Assembly (NCBI GenBank): GCA_034359265.1
Contig: CP136891.1
Span: forward strand, 39,424,001-39,488,000
DNA: 64,000 bases
Direction: 5' to 3'
DNA from: Canna indica
Taxonomy: Eukaryota > Streptophyta > Magnoliopsida > Zingiberales > Cannaceae
Shown here: piece after piece, positions 33,888 through 45,631 of the stretch
Layout: each line of letters starts with the position of its first letter
Position numbering within the stretch: position 1 is the stretch's first letter
The notes under the pieces: generated by a model
Seen by the model: the letters and a program-made list of their open reading frames with translations, nothing else
Databases searched by the model: none
What the model was told of the DNA's origin: nothing
Made by a program: the position numbers and the translations under genes

Positions 33888-34402
33888 GTTATTTACATCG
33901 TAATTTCTTGAGTGTGTAAACCTAGTGTGCTAGGTTGATTGAGATGGTGGTTGCCTTGGTGTTAAGGCTTAAATCCACCGGTGTAAACATAATTTATTAG
34001 GATTAGTTGAGTTGTCCTTAGATTGAGGTGGGAGAGTGCTCTCGGTGGGAAGGCGGGATACTTCCGAGTGTGGAAGTATCTTCGGTTTGAGAGCAGAGAC
34101 TTTTCGGTATAAATTTTCTCATTGTAAGGAAACTAATTAATTTAGTTAAACTAGTTTGGAAATCCTAAGCGGGGTGCTTATGTAGTGGAGTAGGCATTGG
34201 GGCAAAACCACTATAAATCATTGTGTTAGCATTGTTATTCTTGTTTGTGTTAATTGCTTTATTATTAATCGCTTCTGAAGATTTAGTCGTTAACTTGATA
34301 ACTTTCCTAAGTTGCTCAAGAAACATTTAGAATTGAATTTAGGCTAATTGATTTGTTAACACACTATTCACCCCCACTCTAGTGTAGGCCATTTCACCTA
34401 CA
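33888..34402 (+). mobile_element. Half LTR (second duplicated copy)
   Basis: Begins at 'ttatttacatcgtaatttct', in the middle of the LTR, and ends 'catttcacctaca' followed by CTTTGGTCTTTGG. This is the same LTR/gag junction as at 19995-20010, so the duplicated unit was copied after the solo LTR had entered gag. It lacks CACTA insertions, so it serves as an empty-site control for both CACTA-2 and CACTA-3. Confidence 0.82.
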
Positions 34403-35546
34403 CTTTGGTCTTTGGAAAGGGAGAACGTACACATTCTTAAAGACACAAGGTATAGGTGTGTTCAAAATGGTAAAGACCATATACCTTGGACCTAAGGAAA
34501 ACATGAATACATGGACCCAAGAACAAATAAATAGATTTGAGTTAAATGCTAAAGCCATGAATTGTATCTTTTGTTGTTTGGAAAATAATATTTTTGAAAA
34601 CGTCATGTAATTCACTTCCGCATTTCATATTTGGTCATGCTTAAACATGCTCTATGACTATGCTAAAACCGAAGAATTTATTACCTTAAATGAAGGAGTT
34701 GATGACAATTGTCATGGTCCTAATTCTAATGAAGTTCTTGAAGCTGATAGTGTGTCTAGCCAAAGAAGTGCAAAGAGTCTGAAGAGAAAGGTGATTTGTC
34801 ACCTATGCAATGAAAGAGGGCATGTGAAGAAGAATTGTTCTACCATGAAGAACAATGCAAAAAGGAGGTCAAATACTTCCACTTACTCATCCGTATCAAG
34901 TGAAACATCCTCTCACCATTACTACGAAGCTAACATCATGAATGCCAATGATGAGGTAAACTCCTCTTCTAGTCATGATAACCATGATCTTAGTATTAAT
35001 TCATCTAGTTCTAATGACATGCTTTATGATGAATTAATGGATGAATGTAAAATCATGTATCTCTTGATTGTTAAAAAGGACGAGGAAAACAAAACATTGA
35101 AGAAAGAAAACTTGACACTTAGGTCTCATTTAAATGATGCAAAACTAGAAAATGAGAAGTTAAAAAATAGTGTTACTAATATATGCCATGGTAAATTAAA
35201 TATTGATACAAATGATTTGAAAAACTAAAATGAAAATTTGAAGAATGAAAATAGTATGTTGAAGATCCAAATGCATGCTATTCATAAATATATGAATGAC
35301 TTGAAGAATGAGCTTGTAACTCTAACTACTCTAAGAACTCTAGGAATTTAAATAAGAATGCTAATACTCACCATAATCTCTATGTTAAGCATTCATCTTT
35401 CAAATCCCAAGATCAAAACAAAAAGTTTCGTGGAAATTGTTTTTTATTATGGTGTTTATGGTCACGATTGCGCTCTCAAGAAAAATCCAAGTGTTGCTAA
35501 GATATTTTGGATCCCTAGATCAACTCACCCCAAGGACCCAAAGTAA
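34403..35546 (+). pseudogene. Copia Gag with CCHC zinc knuckle (best-preserved copy)
   Basis: It continues from 'FGLWKGRTYTFLKDTRYRC', then 'NTWTQEQINRFELNAKAMNC' in another frame. This is the UBN2/retrotran_gag helical domain of Copia Gag. The longest frame (34647-35228) contains a perfect CX2CX4HX4C zinc knuckle, 'CHLCNERGHVKKNC', for binding RNA, then a Ser-rich linker and a charged coiled coil. Near 35440 a degenerate second knuckle-like block and 'WIPRSTHPKDPK', resembling the Gag-Pol boundary (usual WVPK), are followed by stops. At least three stops or frameshifts are present (for example TAA near 34608, and TAA at 35226). No protease or integrase follows. Confidence 0.85.
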
Positions 35547-36795
35547 TTTGGGTACCAAAGATTTCATGTTCTCTTGTAGGTGAGACAACCACACAAGAAT
35601 GAGTTGATGATGGAAGTTGCATGAGGACTCAAAGCTACACAAATTCATATTGCAACTTCAAAGTCATCATGATGCAAATTCATATTTCATTTAAGTTGGA
35701 GTACATGATACACGCAAAATTTTGAGTTGATTTCTCCACGCTAGATAGTATCTATAAAACAATTTTGATTTTTGATTTTCGATCTCTTCGAAAACTTTTG
35801 TAGCCTATAATGGGCTATTGCGACCTTGTAGTTCCAAATCGTAAAGTCATTATGATGTTTCAGTTTTTCAACCAAAAGGGAGGGTTGGAGATCTATTTTA
35901 CAAATAATTCATATTATGATATCTCATAATTCATTCGGTTTCATGACAATCTATTTTGAAACGAATCTTAAGTCACTTAGCAAAACAGATTCTTAAAAAT
36001 CAATGCTTTATTCATTCTTTGCTATCTATCTACATAGCCTGTTAATAATGCAAATTTCATTATGATACTCATGACTATTACTTGCAAGTTATTTGTTTTC
36101 AAATGAAAGCAAAGTAAGAAGAAATGGGGAAGAGAGATGAAAATCTGGAATCTCTCAAGAAACGAGGTATGAATGTCAATTTTGCAAAATATTTACTTTA
36201 CACCTCTACTTCTTGATGAGATGTTGAATTTAAGCATATATGTAAAGTTGCATGAAAATTAAGTAAAAAGGCATGATTAGAAAGATTTTTATGATTAGAA
36301 AATTATAAAATCTCGATTAATTGAGATCACATGCTCGAGGTAGAGATTAAGTTTAGAATTTTATCTCGTGTATTGCAATTTTTTTGTAAACAAAAGATGC
36401 AATGTAGTATGGTAATCTTGCTTGAAGATCCATCAAAAACGATATTTGATAATATTATAGTTTCGGTTAAATAAAAAAGTGTCAGGTTGATATGTTGAAA
36501 ATATGACTAAAATTGCGCAAAATTTTAGTAAAAAATCCTACATGTTCGGAAATTTTATTATGAATGGTCAAGACGATATCTTGTTGATTTCGTGGTTATT
36601 ATGATGAAAATTTGACAATTCGCACAACATCCAAATATTTACAATAATGCCACTACAAACTCTAGGATTTTTAGAAAATTGTAGAAAAGTCTTTTTTAAG
36701 TAATTCTTGATTCTATGGAATCGCCATGAAGTCTAGTTTATGTGGTAAAAATTTTATGAAATTACGATACATATATCTCTCCCCGAAATTTTTTT
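35547..36795 (+). mobile_element. Non-coding interior where pol would be expected
   Basis: AT-rich sequence with no recognisable coding content. Near 35800 it carries the 'gtagcctataatgggctatt' block shared with 8712 and 33420. I searched the translations for integrase and reverse-transcriptase landmarks and saw none. Confidence 0.65.
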
Positions 36796-36803
36796 TATAT
36801 AAG
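36796..36803 (+). promoter_or_regulatory. Putative internal TATA box upstream of ORF2
   Basis: TATATAAG about 1 kb before the ORF2 start codon, followed at 37016/37017 by a possible splice donor AAG|GTAAAAA. Together these suggest that ORF2 has its own transcript with a leader intron. This is inference. Confidence 0.4.
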
Positions 36804-37016
36804 CTAGAAAACACTACTAGCCTCGGCCGATCGCTCGATGAGTGATCGCCCAATCGACTGGCAGACAAAAAACCATCTTGTCCGTCCATTTGGCTGAATT
36901 TTTTAATCCCCACCCTTCACCCTAGCTTCTTAAGATCGAAACTAGGGCTTCTAGGGCTATTCCAAACCAGCCACCATCCCTCTTGGATTTTTTGGAGCTC
37001 TTCTTCCACTACTAAG

Positions 37017-37830
37017 GTAAAAATCTAAGTTTTTCCCATCCTCCTTAAGTGTATGCATCATGTTAGTGTATATCCCTCTCCTTTCTCCTCTTCATGACTA
37101 GATCTACATCTAAAAGGGTTGTTTTTCATGTTCGATTCATTATTCATGATGATTTATGGATTTTGGTTTCATGATTAGTAGTAATAATGCCTAAAACTCA
37201 TGTTTTATGGTTACATTTTGAGTTTTCTTCTTGAAATCACATGTTCTTGAGATTCTTGGTATTTGATGCTTAAAAATGTTTCATTTGTATGAAGTTTTTC
37301 TTTCAAAAACAAAAAATGTTGAAGTAGAAGTATTTTTCTTGTTTGCTTTGTATTGATATTTCATCTTTTTTTTGTTACAAGTTGGTATTTTGAAATAGAA
37401 ATTGGATTAAATGAGTACAATATTGTTTTAATTTTTTTTGTGTGATATTTCAAAAAGAAAAGGGGCTTTATAATTTTCTTTGATTTAAAAGAAGGGCAAA
37501 ATTACTAGAAGAATGAAAGATAGACAAAATGAAAATTTTGAATTTTTGACTTGAAAATTTTTGGATTATTTGTCTTTTTTGTTCTTTGAAAAATTGAAAT
37601 TATCATGAAAAGTTCTTTAGGCATTATCATGAAAAGTTCTTTTGCCTAAAATCATGTTTCTTCATCTTCATTTCATAAAAATATTGAGAAAAAGGGCTTT
37701 CATTCACATTATTTTAAAATAAATTATTCTACCTTCAAAATCATGCTTTCCACTCCCACATTAAACTTAGGTTGCATGCACCTATCATTAAGAGAATAAC
37801 CCTCTATGCATTGTTTTGATTGTCTTGCGG
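37017..37830 (+). other. Putative leader intron of ORF2
   Basis: The donor AAG|GTAAAA at 37016/37017 is followed by 800 bp of T-rich sequence and ends in 'ttttgattgtcttgcgg', directly before the ORF2 ATG. The acceptor would be GCGG instead of GCAG, consistent with an A-to-G change that broke it. Confidence 0.35.
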
Positions 37831-40376
37831 ATGGAACCTAAAACCAAGATACCAACTCTTCGAAACAGTTTCCTAACAACTGTAGGAAAAGACCCAAGCC
37901 CCATGGTTTGCAACTCGCACTATTTTGCAAACACGGCAAGTAAACCTAGGAGACCTAAAATAGTATGACATAAGGAGCCGACTGTTGGCCTAAGGTTTTC
38001 AACCTTGGTCTTAATCTTGATTTTGATGATAACAAACATGGAACTAATGTATTCATGAAGAAATATTTTCAAATTTCATATCGGTTAGCGCACGACGTCC
38101 ACGATCGAAAATATCAGAGAAATCGAAAAATCGGAAGGACGTTGGTCGACGCGCTTAGATTCTTCATGAAGATAGAGTCTAGGTTTAGGGTGTCTAGATA
38201 AATTGTAAATCCTCATGATGATGCAAAGAAACCCATAAATCAAACCCGAGCCCCAAATCAAGAAAAACCGAAAAATCAAAAATGACTCTAAAATTCACTA
38301 AGCCTAGGGAGCTCCTTGGAGGGCTATATGACCTAGACATTTTCTTGGCATAAAAAGTACAAGTAATTGTTCCTTAGGTAAAAACTAGATAACGAGGTAT
38401 TTTTAAGGATATTTTGGGAGCCTTTAGCCTACCCATATTTGACTCGGAAGATTAGAAAATTTCCATTTTTCGGAAATTTGTACTAGACCCCAAAAGTTAG
38501 ATTTTGATTCTTAAGGATTTTGATTTTTTAGATATTTTTATTGAATCCATATGAGGGGTAATCCTTATATAACATTTATGTTTTAAAGTTTTTAACTTAA
38601 AGTTAAGAAATGTTATATAAGTAGACTTACCGAAGACGGAACCCAAAAACGAACAAACAAGCAAAAAAATTAAACAAGCAAAGAATGATGCTTCTAAGCC
38701 TCAAAGAGCCACTCCTTGCATCTCTACAAGAATTCTTGAGCCGTCTTTGCAAAGAACCCTAGCTTTGAGCCTAGAAACCTTGAGATTGACTTTGAGCTTG
38801 GCTTGATTCATCTTCAAGTCATCAAGAGGTGCTAGGACATCTTGTTTGAGAGCTAAGTTTATATTATTTATTATTTGCTCTCATTATTGTTGTATTTTGG
38901 TGTTTATTTCATTGTATTTGAATTTGTGTAAACCTAGAGTGCTAGGTTGATTGAGTTGGTGGTTGCCTTGGTGTTGAGGTTTAGACCCACCACTGTAAAC
39001 TTAGTTTACTAGGATTAGTTAAGTTGTCCCTTAGATTGAGGTGGAAGAGTGCTCTCGATAAGAAGGTGGAGACTTTCGGATTGGAAGTGCCTTAGGTTGA
39101 GAGCGAGACTCTTCGGGTCAAAGTCCTCGTTGTAAGAGAAACAAGATTAATCTAGTAAATTTTAGTTTGGAAATCCTAAGTAGAGTGCTTAGGTAGTGGA
39201 GTAGGTATTGGGGCCGAACCACTATAAATAATTGTGTTAGCATTGTTTATCTTGTGTTTCTTATTGTTTATCATTTATATCTTGCTTCTGCTTACTACTC
39301 GATTTGTGAATTGCCTAAGTAATCAAGTAAATAATTAAAACCAGAATTAGGCAAAAAAGATTTAGATAAGACACTATTCACATCCCCCCCCTCTAGTGTG
39401 ACCATTTCACCAACACCGACTAGCAGCCTTAGGTTGGGTAGAATATCTTGGGAAACATATCCCAGTATGTCCCATTCTTGTTAAGGCCTTCTTTGCAAAC
39501 CTGGTCATAGAACGTCCCCCACTTGGTAACTGTCCTGTCCTTAGGTCTAAAATCTTAGGGAAGCCTATAGCCATTACTTCCTCAGCCATTATGGAGGCAT
39601 TTGGCTTTCCTCTTCTAGGCACCTCAGTTTATAACATATCCACACATGCTTTTCATGAGGACTTTCCATCCCACCAAGTAGTCTCAGCTATTTGTCTTGA
39701 AGAGTATCATGGGATGCTTCCTACCAAAAGCATCAAATTGTCCACCACCGTTAGGATTATGCACCTCATCATTTTGCATAACATCCTGCCTAGAGCAGGA
39801 GATTACAATGATGTTATCAACATGAGCACTAGAGTTCTCTTTTATGCTATGACCAGCAGACCTATAAATGTACCTGATCTCATGCTTCACTACATAGCCG
39901 ATGTCCACGCCTCTCAGAAACAAGCATTATCTTATGCCACTGTGATCTCCCATTTGATTTACCTTGCCGGGGTAAACCGAACTAGATTTGAGGTAGAGCC
40001 CATTCTGAAAGCCATAGGCACCTTAACCCTCACTCGTATGAAAATTCTTGGAGATTGGCGCGGTAAATGCGTACGAGGAGGTCCACCTCATCATGATAAT
40101 GATGATGCTGATGGTGATGATGATGAGGACGAGGACCATGTAGGTGGCAGTTCATCGCACCCTCCCGCGACTGAGAGTTTTAAGACGATTGAGCATCGGT
40201 TGGCTCAATTTCACATTGATCAGATTGATTGGTATAACTAGGCGAACGCTCGATTTGATCAATTTAGTGATCGTTTGGTTCAATTTGGTGAGCGCATTGA
40301 TGTGATATACGGGCGTGTGGATGAAATCTGTCAATACTATCAGGGACACCGGCCACCTCTACCACCCGAGGAGTGA
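37831..40376 (+). pseudogene. Plant-transposon-protein (Transposase_32-type) ORF2, split by a solo LTR
   Basis: The front part (37831-37982) starts MEPKTKIPTLRNSF and, after a frame change near 37910, reads 'PWFATRTILQTRQVNLGDLK' and a TAG. After the LTR, from 39416, it continues 'RLAALGWVEYLGKHIPVCP' and 'ILVKAFFANLVIERPPLGN'. This resembles the conserved 'LVREFYANL' block of the family of plant transposon-associated proteins often called Transposase_32, whose function is unknown. An acidic stretch (about 40100-40140) is followed by 'FKTIEHRLAQFHIDQIDWYN', a TAG at 40239 probably derived from TGG, and in-frame 'ANARFDQFSDRLVQFGERID' to a final stop at 40374. The solo LTR duplicated CCGAC within the codons for RL. 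It lies where pol or an env-like ORF would be expected. Confidence 0.7.
37983..39415 (+). mobile_element. Solo Copia-family LTR in ORF2, TSD CCGAC
   Basis: TGTTGGCCTAAGG at the start and 'atttcaccaaca' at the end, 1433 bp. CCGAC flanks both sides (37978-37982 and 39416-39420). This copy fixes the exact ends of the LTR family: TGTTGG...CCAACA. Confidence 0.95.
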
Positions 40377-40941
40377 TGAGTCCTACTGTTGTTTTAGTGA
40401 CATTTCTCCTATGGACTTGTATGGATATTTTATTTTATGAACCTTGTAGACATGTCTAATCCATGTTGTATTTGACTTCTTGACTTGTTGTAGTTGTTTT
40501 GTAATTTGGACATCTTTTATGCTTTTAGATTTTTTTTGGGATTAAACCATTGTATTGATTTGCACCTTGGATGAATGTATGGTTTACCTTAGAGATGTAT
40601 GATGCTATGGATCTTATGGTTCAAATGCTCTGGATTTGCATTTCATTTTGTTTGTACCCTTTTTGATTGATGTCAAAAGGGGGAGAAGAATGCAATCATC
40701 ATGTTAGGTTCTAAATTTTTTAGCTTGTAAGTTATAGCATGATGATGGGGGGGAGAGAGAGTTACAAAATTATAGATATGAATGTTGGTAGGGGGAGCAT
40801 TTAATGAATGATAATTTTTCACTGCTCTCCTTTATGTATTAATGAACTCATGCTTCATGTTCTAAAATGTTCTAAAACAATTATTACTTCACATATATAT
40901 TTTTATCGTCAATGGTTTGTCATCATCAAGAAGGGGGAGAA
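40377..40941 (+). mobile_element. 3' non-coding end and polypurine tract of the composite Copia element
   Basis: No coding content. 'ttgatgtcaaaagggggaga' near 40666 matches 11519. The tract AAGAAGGGGGAGAA ending at 40941 is the polypurine tract immediately before the 3' LTR. Confidence 0.8.
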
Positions 40942-43900
40942 TGTTGGCCGAGGGCTTTTCCCTTGTGCTCGTTTCTCTCTATGATTATTTCGATAATAAC
41001 AAACTCAGTTTAACAAAGTTTTTGAAGCATGAAAGTGTCACACCTCGACTGAGGATAGTGTGACTGGCCAGGGCCCACATCCTACCCTGTAGCCTACTGT
41101 CTACACTGACATCAAGAAACCAAAACATATCGACTGAAGAAACTTAACATACTTTATAAAAAGTTTGCAAGTCACAATGTATAAGTTTTTCAAAACAAGA
41201 AGAAACATCAACGTCAAATCCAAATGGTCAAATATCAAGTTTTACAATTCTTTTCAATTACAATCGTCGGTGCAGAAATAAAACCAACATAACTATGACT
41301 AGTCTAAGACTCATGGACGCTGCTACGAGATATGGCACCGCCTCTGCCCTCCAGCTGCACCATGTCGACACCAAGCTACTGCTCATGCTCTGCAAAAATA
41401 GAAATAAACTGTGAGTCCACTTGGGACTCAATGAGTGGCTCAATTGAACCTCCACTTAAGCCTCAGTCATGGATATGTATATATTACAAGGCAATAAAGG
41501 AATATACAAGGAGGTAAGGTATGTTTCAAATGCAACTACTGACCCTCAACGGATCCATGAGTATCCATTGTACATGATAACTTGCCACCTTGGCTTAACA
41601 CGCCTCTGGCATTCGGCCCTTGGGCCTACTCATAGCAATATATATATCCCAGCTACAGTCGTCCCTACCATATCAGCTAGTATCATACTGGTCATCAGCC
41701 ACATCATCTCAAGATGCAAGCAAACAATCCCGGGCCGTCGACTAGGATGTCCACTAGTCTCCGGACACTGTCTGGGGTAAGGATAGCTAGTCCCACCCAA
41801 CTAGGGTCTGGAACCTAGCGGGCCCACTGACGCACCTCTAGACCCAACTGGTCGAGCTGAGCATTGGTCATTTCCGACCTCCTCGCTCCTCGGCAGACCA
41901 TCTCAAGCACATTACACATTCAATATCCTAGGGTTTCCATATATATATATACCTCAGGTCTTTGCCCGTATCTAGCCATGTCCAGCTACCGGGTCAACAG
42001 TTCATGCTTCTCCTTTTAGTATATGTGCACCTACAATCTCTAAGTTTCCAAAAATATACAAGCAGACATAGAAGTGTTATCGTCTCATATCTAAGTTTCC
42101 ATAAATGTGCTATGAACATCTAGTGGCACCTTACATGTTAACTAGCCTTCTACACTGTCTTAGGTGAGAATTTCCATGAGTCAACCATAGAATACCATCC
42201 GAGAACATTTTGGGCAGCATACATAATTTAAAGAAAAATGCTCAAATATTACATCATTCATCATATATAACCATAATGAACATACCTAATAATTCTTATA
42301 CTACCTTAGGAATATTAGCACAATAAGGAGCAACTATCTAGCATGGCAAGGTAGTAATAAATTTAAATAACATGTATGAATTATAAAACATGGTAACATT
42401 GTCAACATCCAAGTTTAAGGATCAAATGCTAAGTATGGTTACAATCTAGCATTTCTACAATTCAAATCAATTAAGCTACTTGGTAAGTTTGCTGTTCTTC
42501 CTAAGTATTGTCATATCCCTATGTGTGATCCCTAAGATCATGAAATTTCCATCTAAGGCAAGTCTCTCCTCCTCTCCCCAACCTTGGGTAGGGAAAGATG
42601 AAGAGACTTTAGCTATACCTTGTCTCTTCAATTCCACATCTTAAATATCAAGGATCAACTTACCCTACCCCTCACCCTTAGCCGAACCCTCTCCATGAAT
42701 CTTAGGATTCATTCGGCCACTTCAAGGGGCTTTAAAGGGGACATGCTTCATATTACGTGAGAAGTTCAAAGGACTACATCAAAACAGTGGTATAAGGGCA
42801 TCTAAGGGCCTTCTCGTCGTCAGGGGAATCGGGGAAAATTTCGGCATGACTTTTCCCCTTTTCCCATGACTCGGCAGCCCCAAAAATATGTAGATCGGTG
42901 ATTAAAACAGCGAGATCCGACAAGAAACATCATAAAATAGTGAGTACATATCGTTGAAATCATGGATCGTCGGGAAAAATCACGAGAACTCGACCTATCA
43001 TCTAGGGTTCGGCCACCCGCCTCCCCCAAACTGTTAAAGCCTTAACCACTCACCTAGATCGCCAAGAAATAAGGATCGGGTGATGACAATTTGAGAATTT
43101 CCGACGACGACGCGAATTCCGGATCGATCCAAGCCCCCTCCTTGCTCCTTCTCCTCTTTCTCCCTTGCGGCCTTGTGCGACTCAATGGTTGAGTCGCACG
43201 GCTGCCATATGGGGGGGTTTATCCCCTCAACCATCTTTCCAAAGATGGTTTCAATGCTCACTTAAGTCATACTCAGAACTCGACTAAACCCGAACTCGAC
43301 TCGGGTTCCGACCCAACCCATAACATGACTCGAGTTGACTTAATTTAAGGTATGATTTTATAAAAGGAAAGTTAATTATCCAAATAGTCTTTATGATTCA
43401 TTAGCTGAGTCATACCTTTTCACTCGAGGCGATCCTGAGGCTCGACTCGACTACCCCCGGGTCCGACGCGCTGCACCAAAATAGATTTTTATATTAGGAA
43501 ACTTTTTTCGGGTCATACAAAAAGTCGCAGGCTATGATAAGGGTTGAAATCGATATCGTCATACGTGACATCGTCTCGATACGAGAAATCATCGTGGCAA
43601 TCTCTAGAAGTTCGACGAGTGCACTGAAGATGCTTTGCGAGAGTTTAGAGTATATGTAAAATGCTTGGGAAACTCTCCTAGTTGATGCACTTCGAAAACC
43701 AAATCCCAGAAACAAACGTCGCGAGAAATCAGCCTAAAATGCAAGGCTTTCTAGGTGCTGGTCGATGGGGCGGTCGACAATCCGGTCAACTGGCTCATCA
43801 GCCGGCCATCGACTGGCAGAGTCCCAAAAAGGACAATGGACACCAGTCGATGGTCGATCGCTTGGTCGGTCAATCGGCCTTCGGCCGGGCCATCAATCGA

Positions 43901-44470
43901 GCATCACCAATGGGCAAAAAAATGTCAGTTGACGAGCTATTGTGTTTGGGGGGTTATAAATACCCACCCCAAACTCTCTTCCATGATGTCGTTGTTGCCT
44001 AAAAACCTCAAAGAGTTAATCCTTACATCTCCAAAGCTCTCTCTTGCTCAAATCCATAAACCCTAGCTCTTGATCCCTCATCCTAAAGTGCATCTTCATA
44101 GGAGGGCTCTTCAAGGTTGCTAGGCTCAAGAAGAGGAGTTGTCTTGTTGTGATAAGTCATTTTTACTCTCTTCTTGTGTTTTGAATTTATTTACTCAAGT
44201 GTGTAACAAGACCTAGTGTGTGGTCTTGTGATTGAGTGGTTTCCTTGGTATAGAAGGTATAAAGCCACTTGTGTAAACTAGGTTAGGAGTAGTTCTTAGG
44301 AATTGAGGTGGGAAAGCTCACTCGGTGTGAAGGTGGATACTTCCGGGTGTGGAAGTGCCTTCGAAGTGAGTGTAGGGTCTTTTCGGTGAAAAATCCTCGA
44401 TTGTAAGCTACTTATAATTTAGTGAATTTGTGAGTTAAATCCTAAGCACGATGCTTAGGTAGTGGAGTAA
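40942..44470 (+). mobile_element. 3' LTR of the composite Copia element, interrupted and truncated
   Basis: Starts TGTTGGCCGAGGGC. Its first 94 bp match 17371-17465, then a 2484-bp Tekay-like solo LTR intervenes, then 43525-44470 matches 17466 onwards. TATAAATA at 43955-43962. It ends abruptly at 'gtagtggagta', about 120-150 bp short of the LTR end, where unassigned sequence begins. Confidence 0.85.
41036..43519. mobile_element. Tekay-like Ty3/Gypsy solo LTR A, TSD GAAAG/AAAAG
   Basis: Begins TGTCACACCTCGAC and ends 'cgggtcataca', 2484 bp. The flanks GAAAG (41031-41035) and AAAAG (43520-43524) match at four of five bases. The related 5' LTR at 17456-17475 reads 'tgaagcatgaaagtcgcagg' without interruption, which gives the empty site. 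It shares its start (vccgg-ccaggg block), a long middle and its end with LTR B at 46436. Assignment to the Tekay/Del group rests on the TGTCAC start and the length. No coding. Confidence 0.88.
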
Positions 44471-44801
44471 ATAATTCCGATAGAAAATGATTCTCCGGCG
44501 AGGTCCGGCGGTTTCTTCAGCGAGATGGTGACAACGAGCCTCACCGCATGGTAACAGAGTAGCTCCGTCACCTCGCCATCTGGAGGTCCATGGATTGTAA
44601 ATAAGTGTTAAAATATAAAAAATATATTTTAATCCACATGTGCAAGCCACGTCACATGGTTAACGAAGTAGGTAATGAAATTTTAACAGATGGATATAAT
44701 AGATACAAATCTAGTAGTTCAGGATACAATTAGGTGAAATGAAAGTTCATGATACATTTGAGACAAAGTCCAAAGTTCAGGATATATTTAGGTAATTATC
44801 C
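44471..44801. other. Unassigned insertion or rearrangement segment
   Basis: Sequence unrelated to the LTR on its left or the CACTA on its right. It has a GC-rich first part ('ctccggcgaggtccggcgg') and, near 44769-44800, the 'aaagttcaggatatatttag' motif also seen near 14240. It may mark a deletion junction joining a truncated LTR and a truncated CACTA. Confidence 0.4.
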
Positions 44802-45586
44802 TTTTCTTTATAACATAAAATAATGTTATTTGGGCATGTGTGTATCTTTATGTACCCAAACCCTAATTTCCTCATCAACTTTTTCATCTTATAAAAAATT
44901 GGCTCAAACTTGTTATTTGGAGGTAGAATTCCATTGATAAAGCCTACAACCCGATCAAACGCAACCCCGCTGATATTATAATCAGACTTGATGTTTAAAA
45001 TTTGCATCATTGCCGGAAATCTTGTATATTTAGGACAATTCTCATACAAAGGTTAATCGGCAGCTTTCAACATCTCGTAAAATTCTACAGCCTCTTTATT
45101 CGGCAATTCAATCTGTATCGCAGGTTGTTCTTTTGTGACTTCAACTGTCATAGCATATGGTGGCACTAACGTCTTAGTAACTGACTCGACATTATCATTG
45201 AAATGGAATTGAGTGTCAAGACTATCTAGAATCATTGTTCTATAAGAATTAGGTGAATTGGAATAAGAAACGACAACACTAGAAGATTCACCATGAGTAT
45301 GGACAATAGGATTGCTCGACGTCCCGACTTCACGTGACTCCCCGTGACAATTCCATACATAATATCTTGGTGTGAATCCTTTTGTATATAGATGAACTGT
45401 GATAGTTTCTCGATCCAAAAATCTTACGTTCGAACATTTCCGACACGGACACCGGATTTGATCACCGCTAACGAATTTTCGATTCAAGTAGGCGAAGTTT
45501 AAGAAGTAAGTTATGCCTACTTGAAATTCATCCGTTATAGCCCCACGATGAATTTGTCGGTACATCCAAATTCGATCGCTTGACAT
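44802..45586 (-). pseudogene. TNP2 N-terminal fragment of CACTA-4
   Basis: The start MSSDRIWMYRQIHRG corresponds to the start used for CACTA-2 and CACTA-6. The association domain (IRCPCRKC...HLYTKGFTPRYYVW) and the block 'NKEAVEFYEMLKAAD' follow. A TAA (GAA elsewhere) interrupts at about 45052, then 'PLYENCPKYTRFPAMMQILN' and 'LGFGYIKIHTCPNN' continue in frame. It stops at 'CYKE', so the Transposase_21 core is missing. It is clearly diverged from the CACTA-2 family. Confidence 0.85.
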
Positions 45587-45631
45587 GTTCTCACAAAAAG
45601 TTGGCAATATCTTCAGTTAATGTCTTTAGGT

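Larger units (their letters stand above)
17371..44470 (+). mobile_element. Composite gag-only Copia element with nested insertions
   Basis: The 5' LTR (17371-18589), tRNA-Met primer site, gag, non-coding middle, second ORF, polypurine tract and 3' LTR (from 40942) occur in order on the plus strand. The two LTRs share the distinctive start GGCCGAGGG and the block 'gtcgcaggctatgataaggg', with several percent mismatch, so the insertion is not recent. No protease, integrase, reverse transcriptase or RNase H was found anywhere between gag and the second ORF. It contains at least five later insertions: solo LTRs at 18713 and 37983, CACTA-2 and CACTA-3, and a Tekay-like solo LTR at 41036. The 3' LTR is cut short at 44470, so no target duplication can be read. 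Confidence 0.75.
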
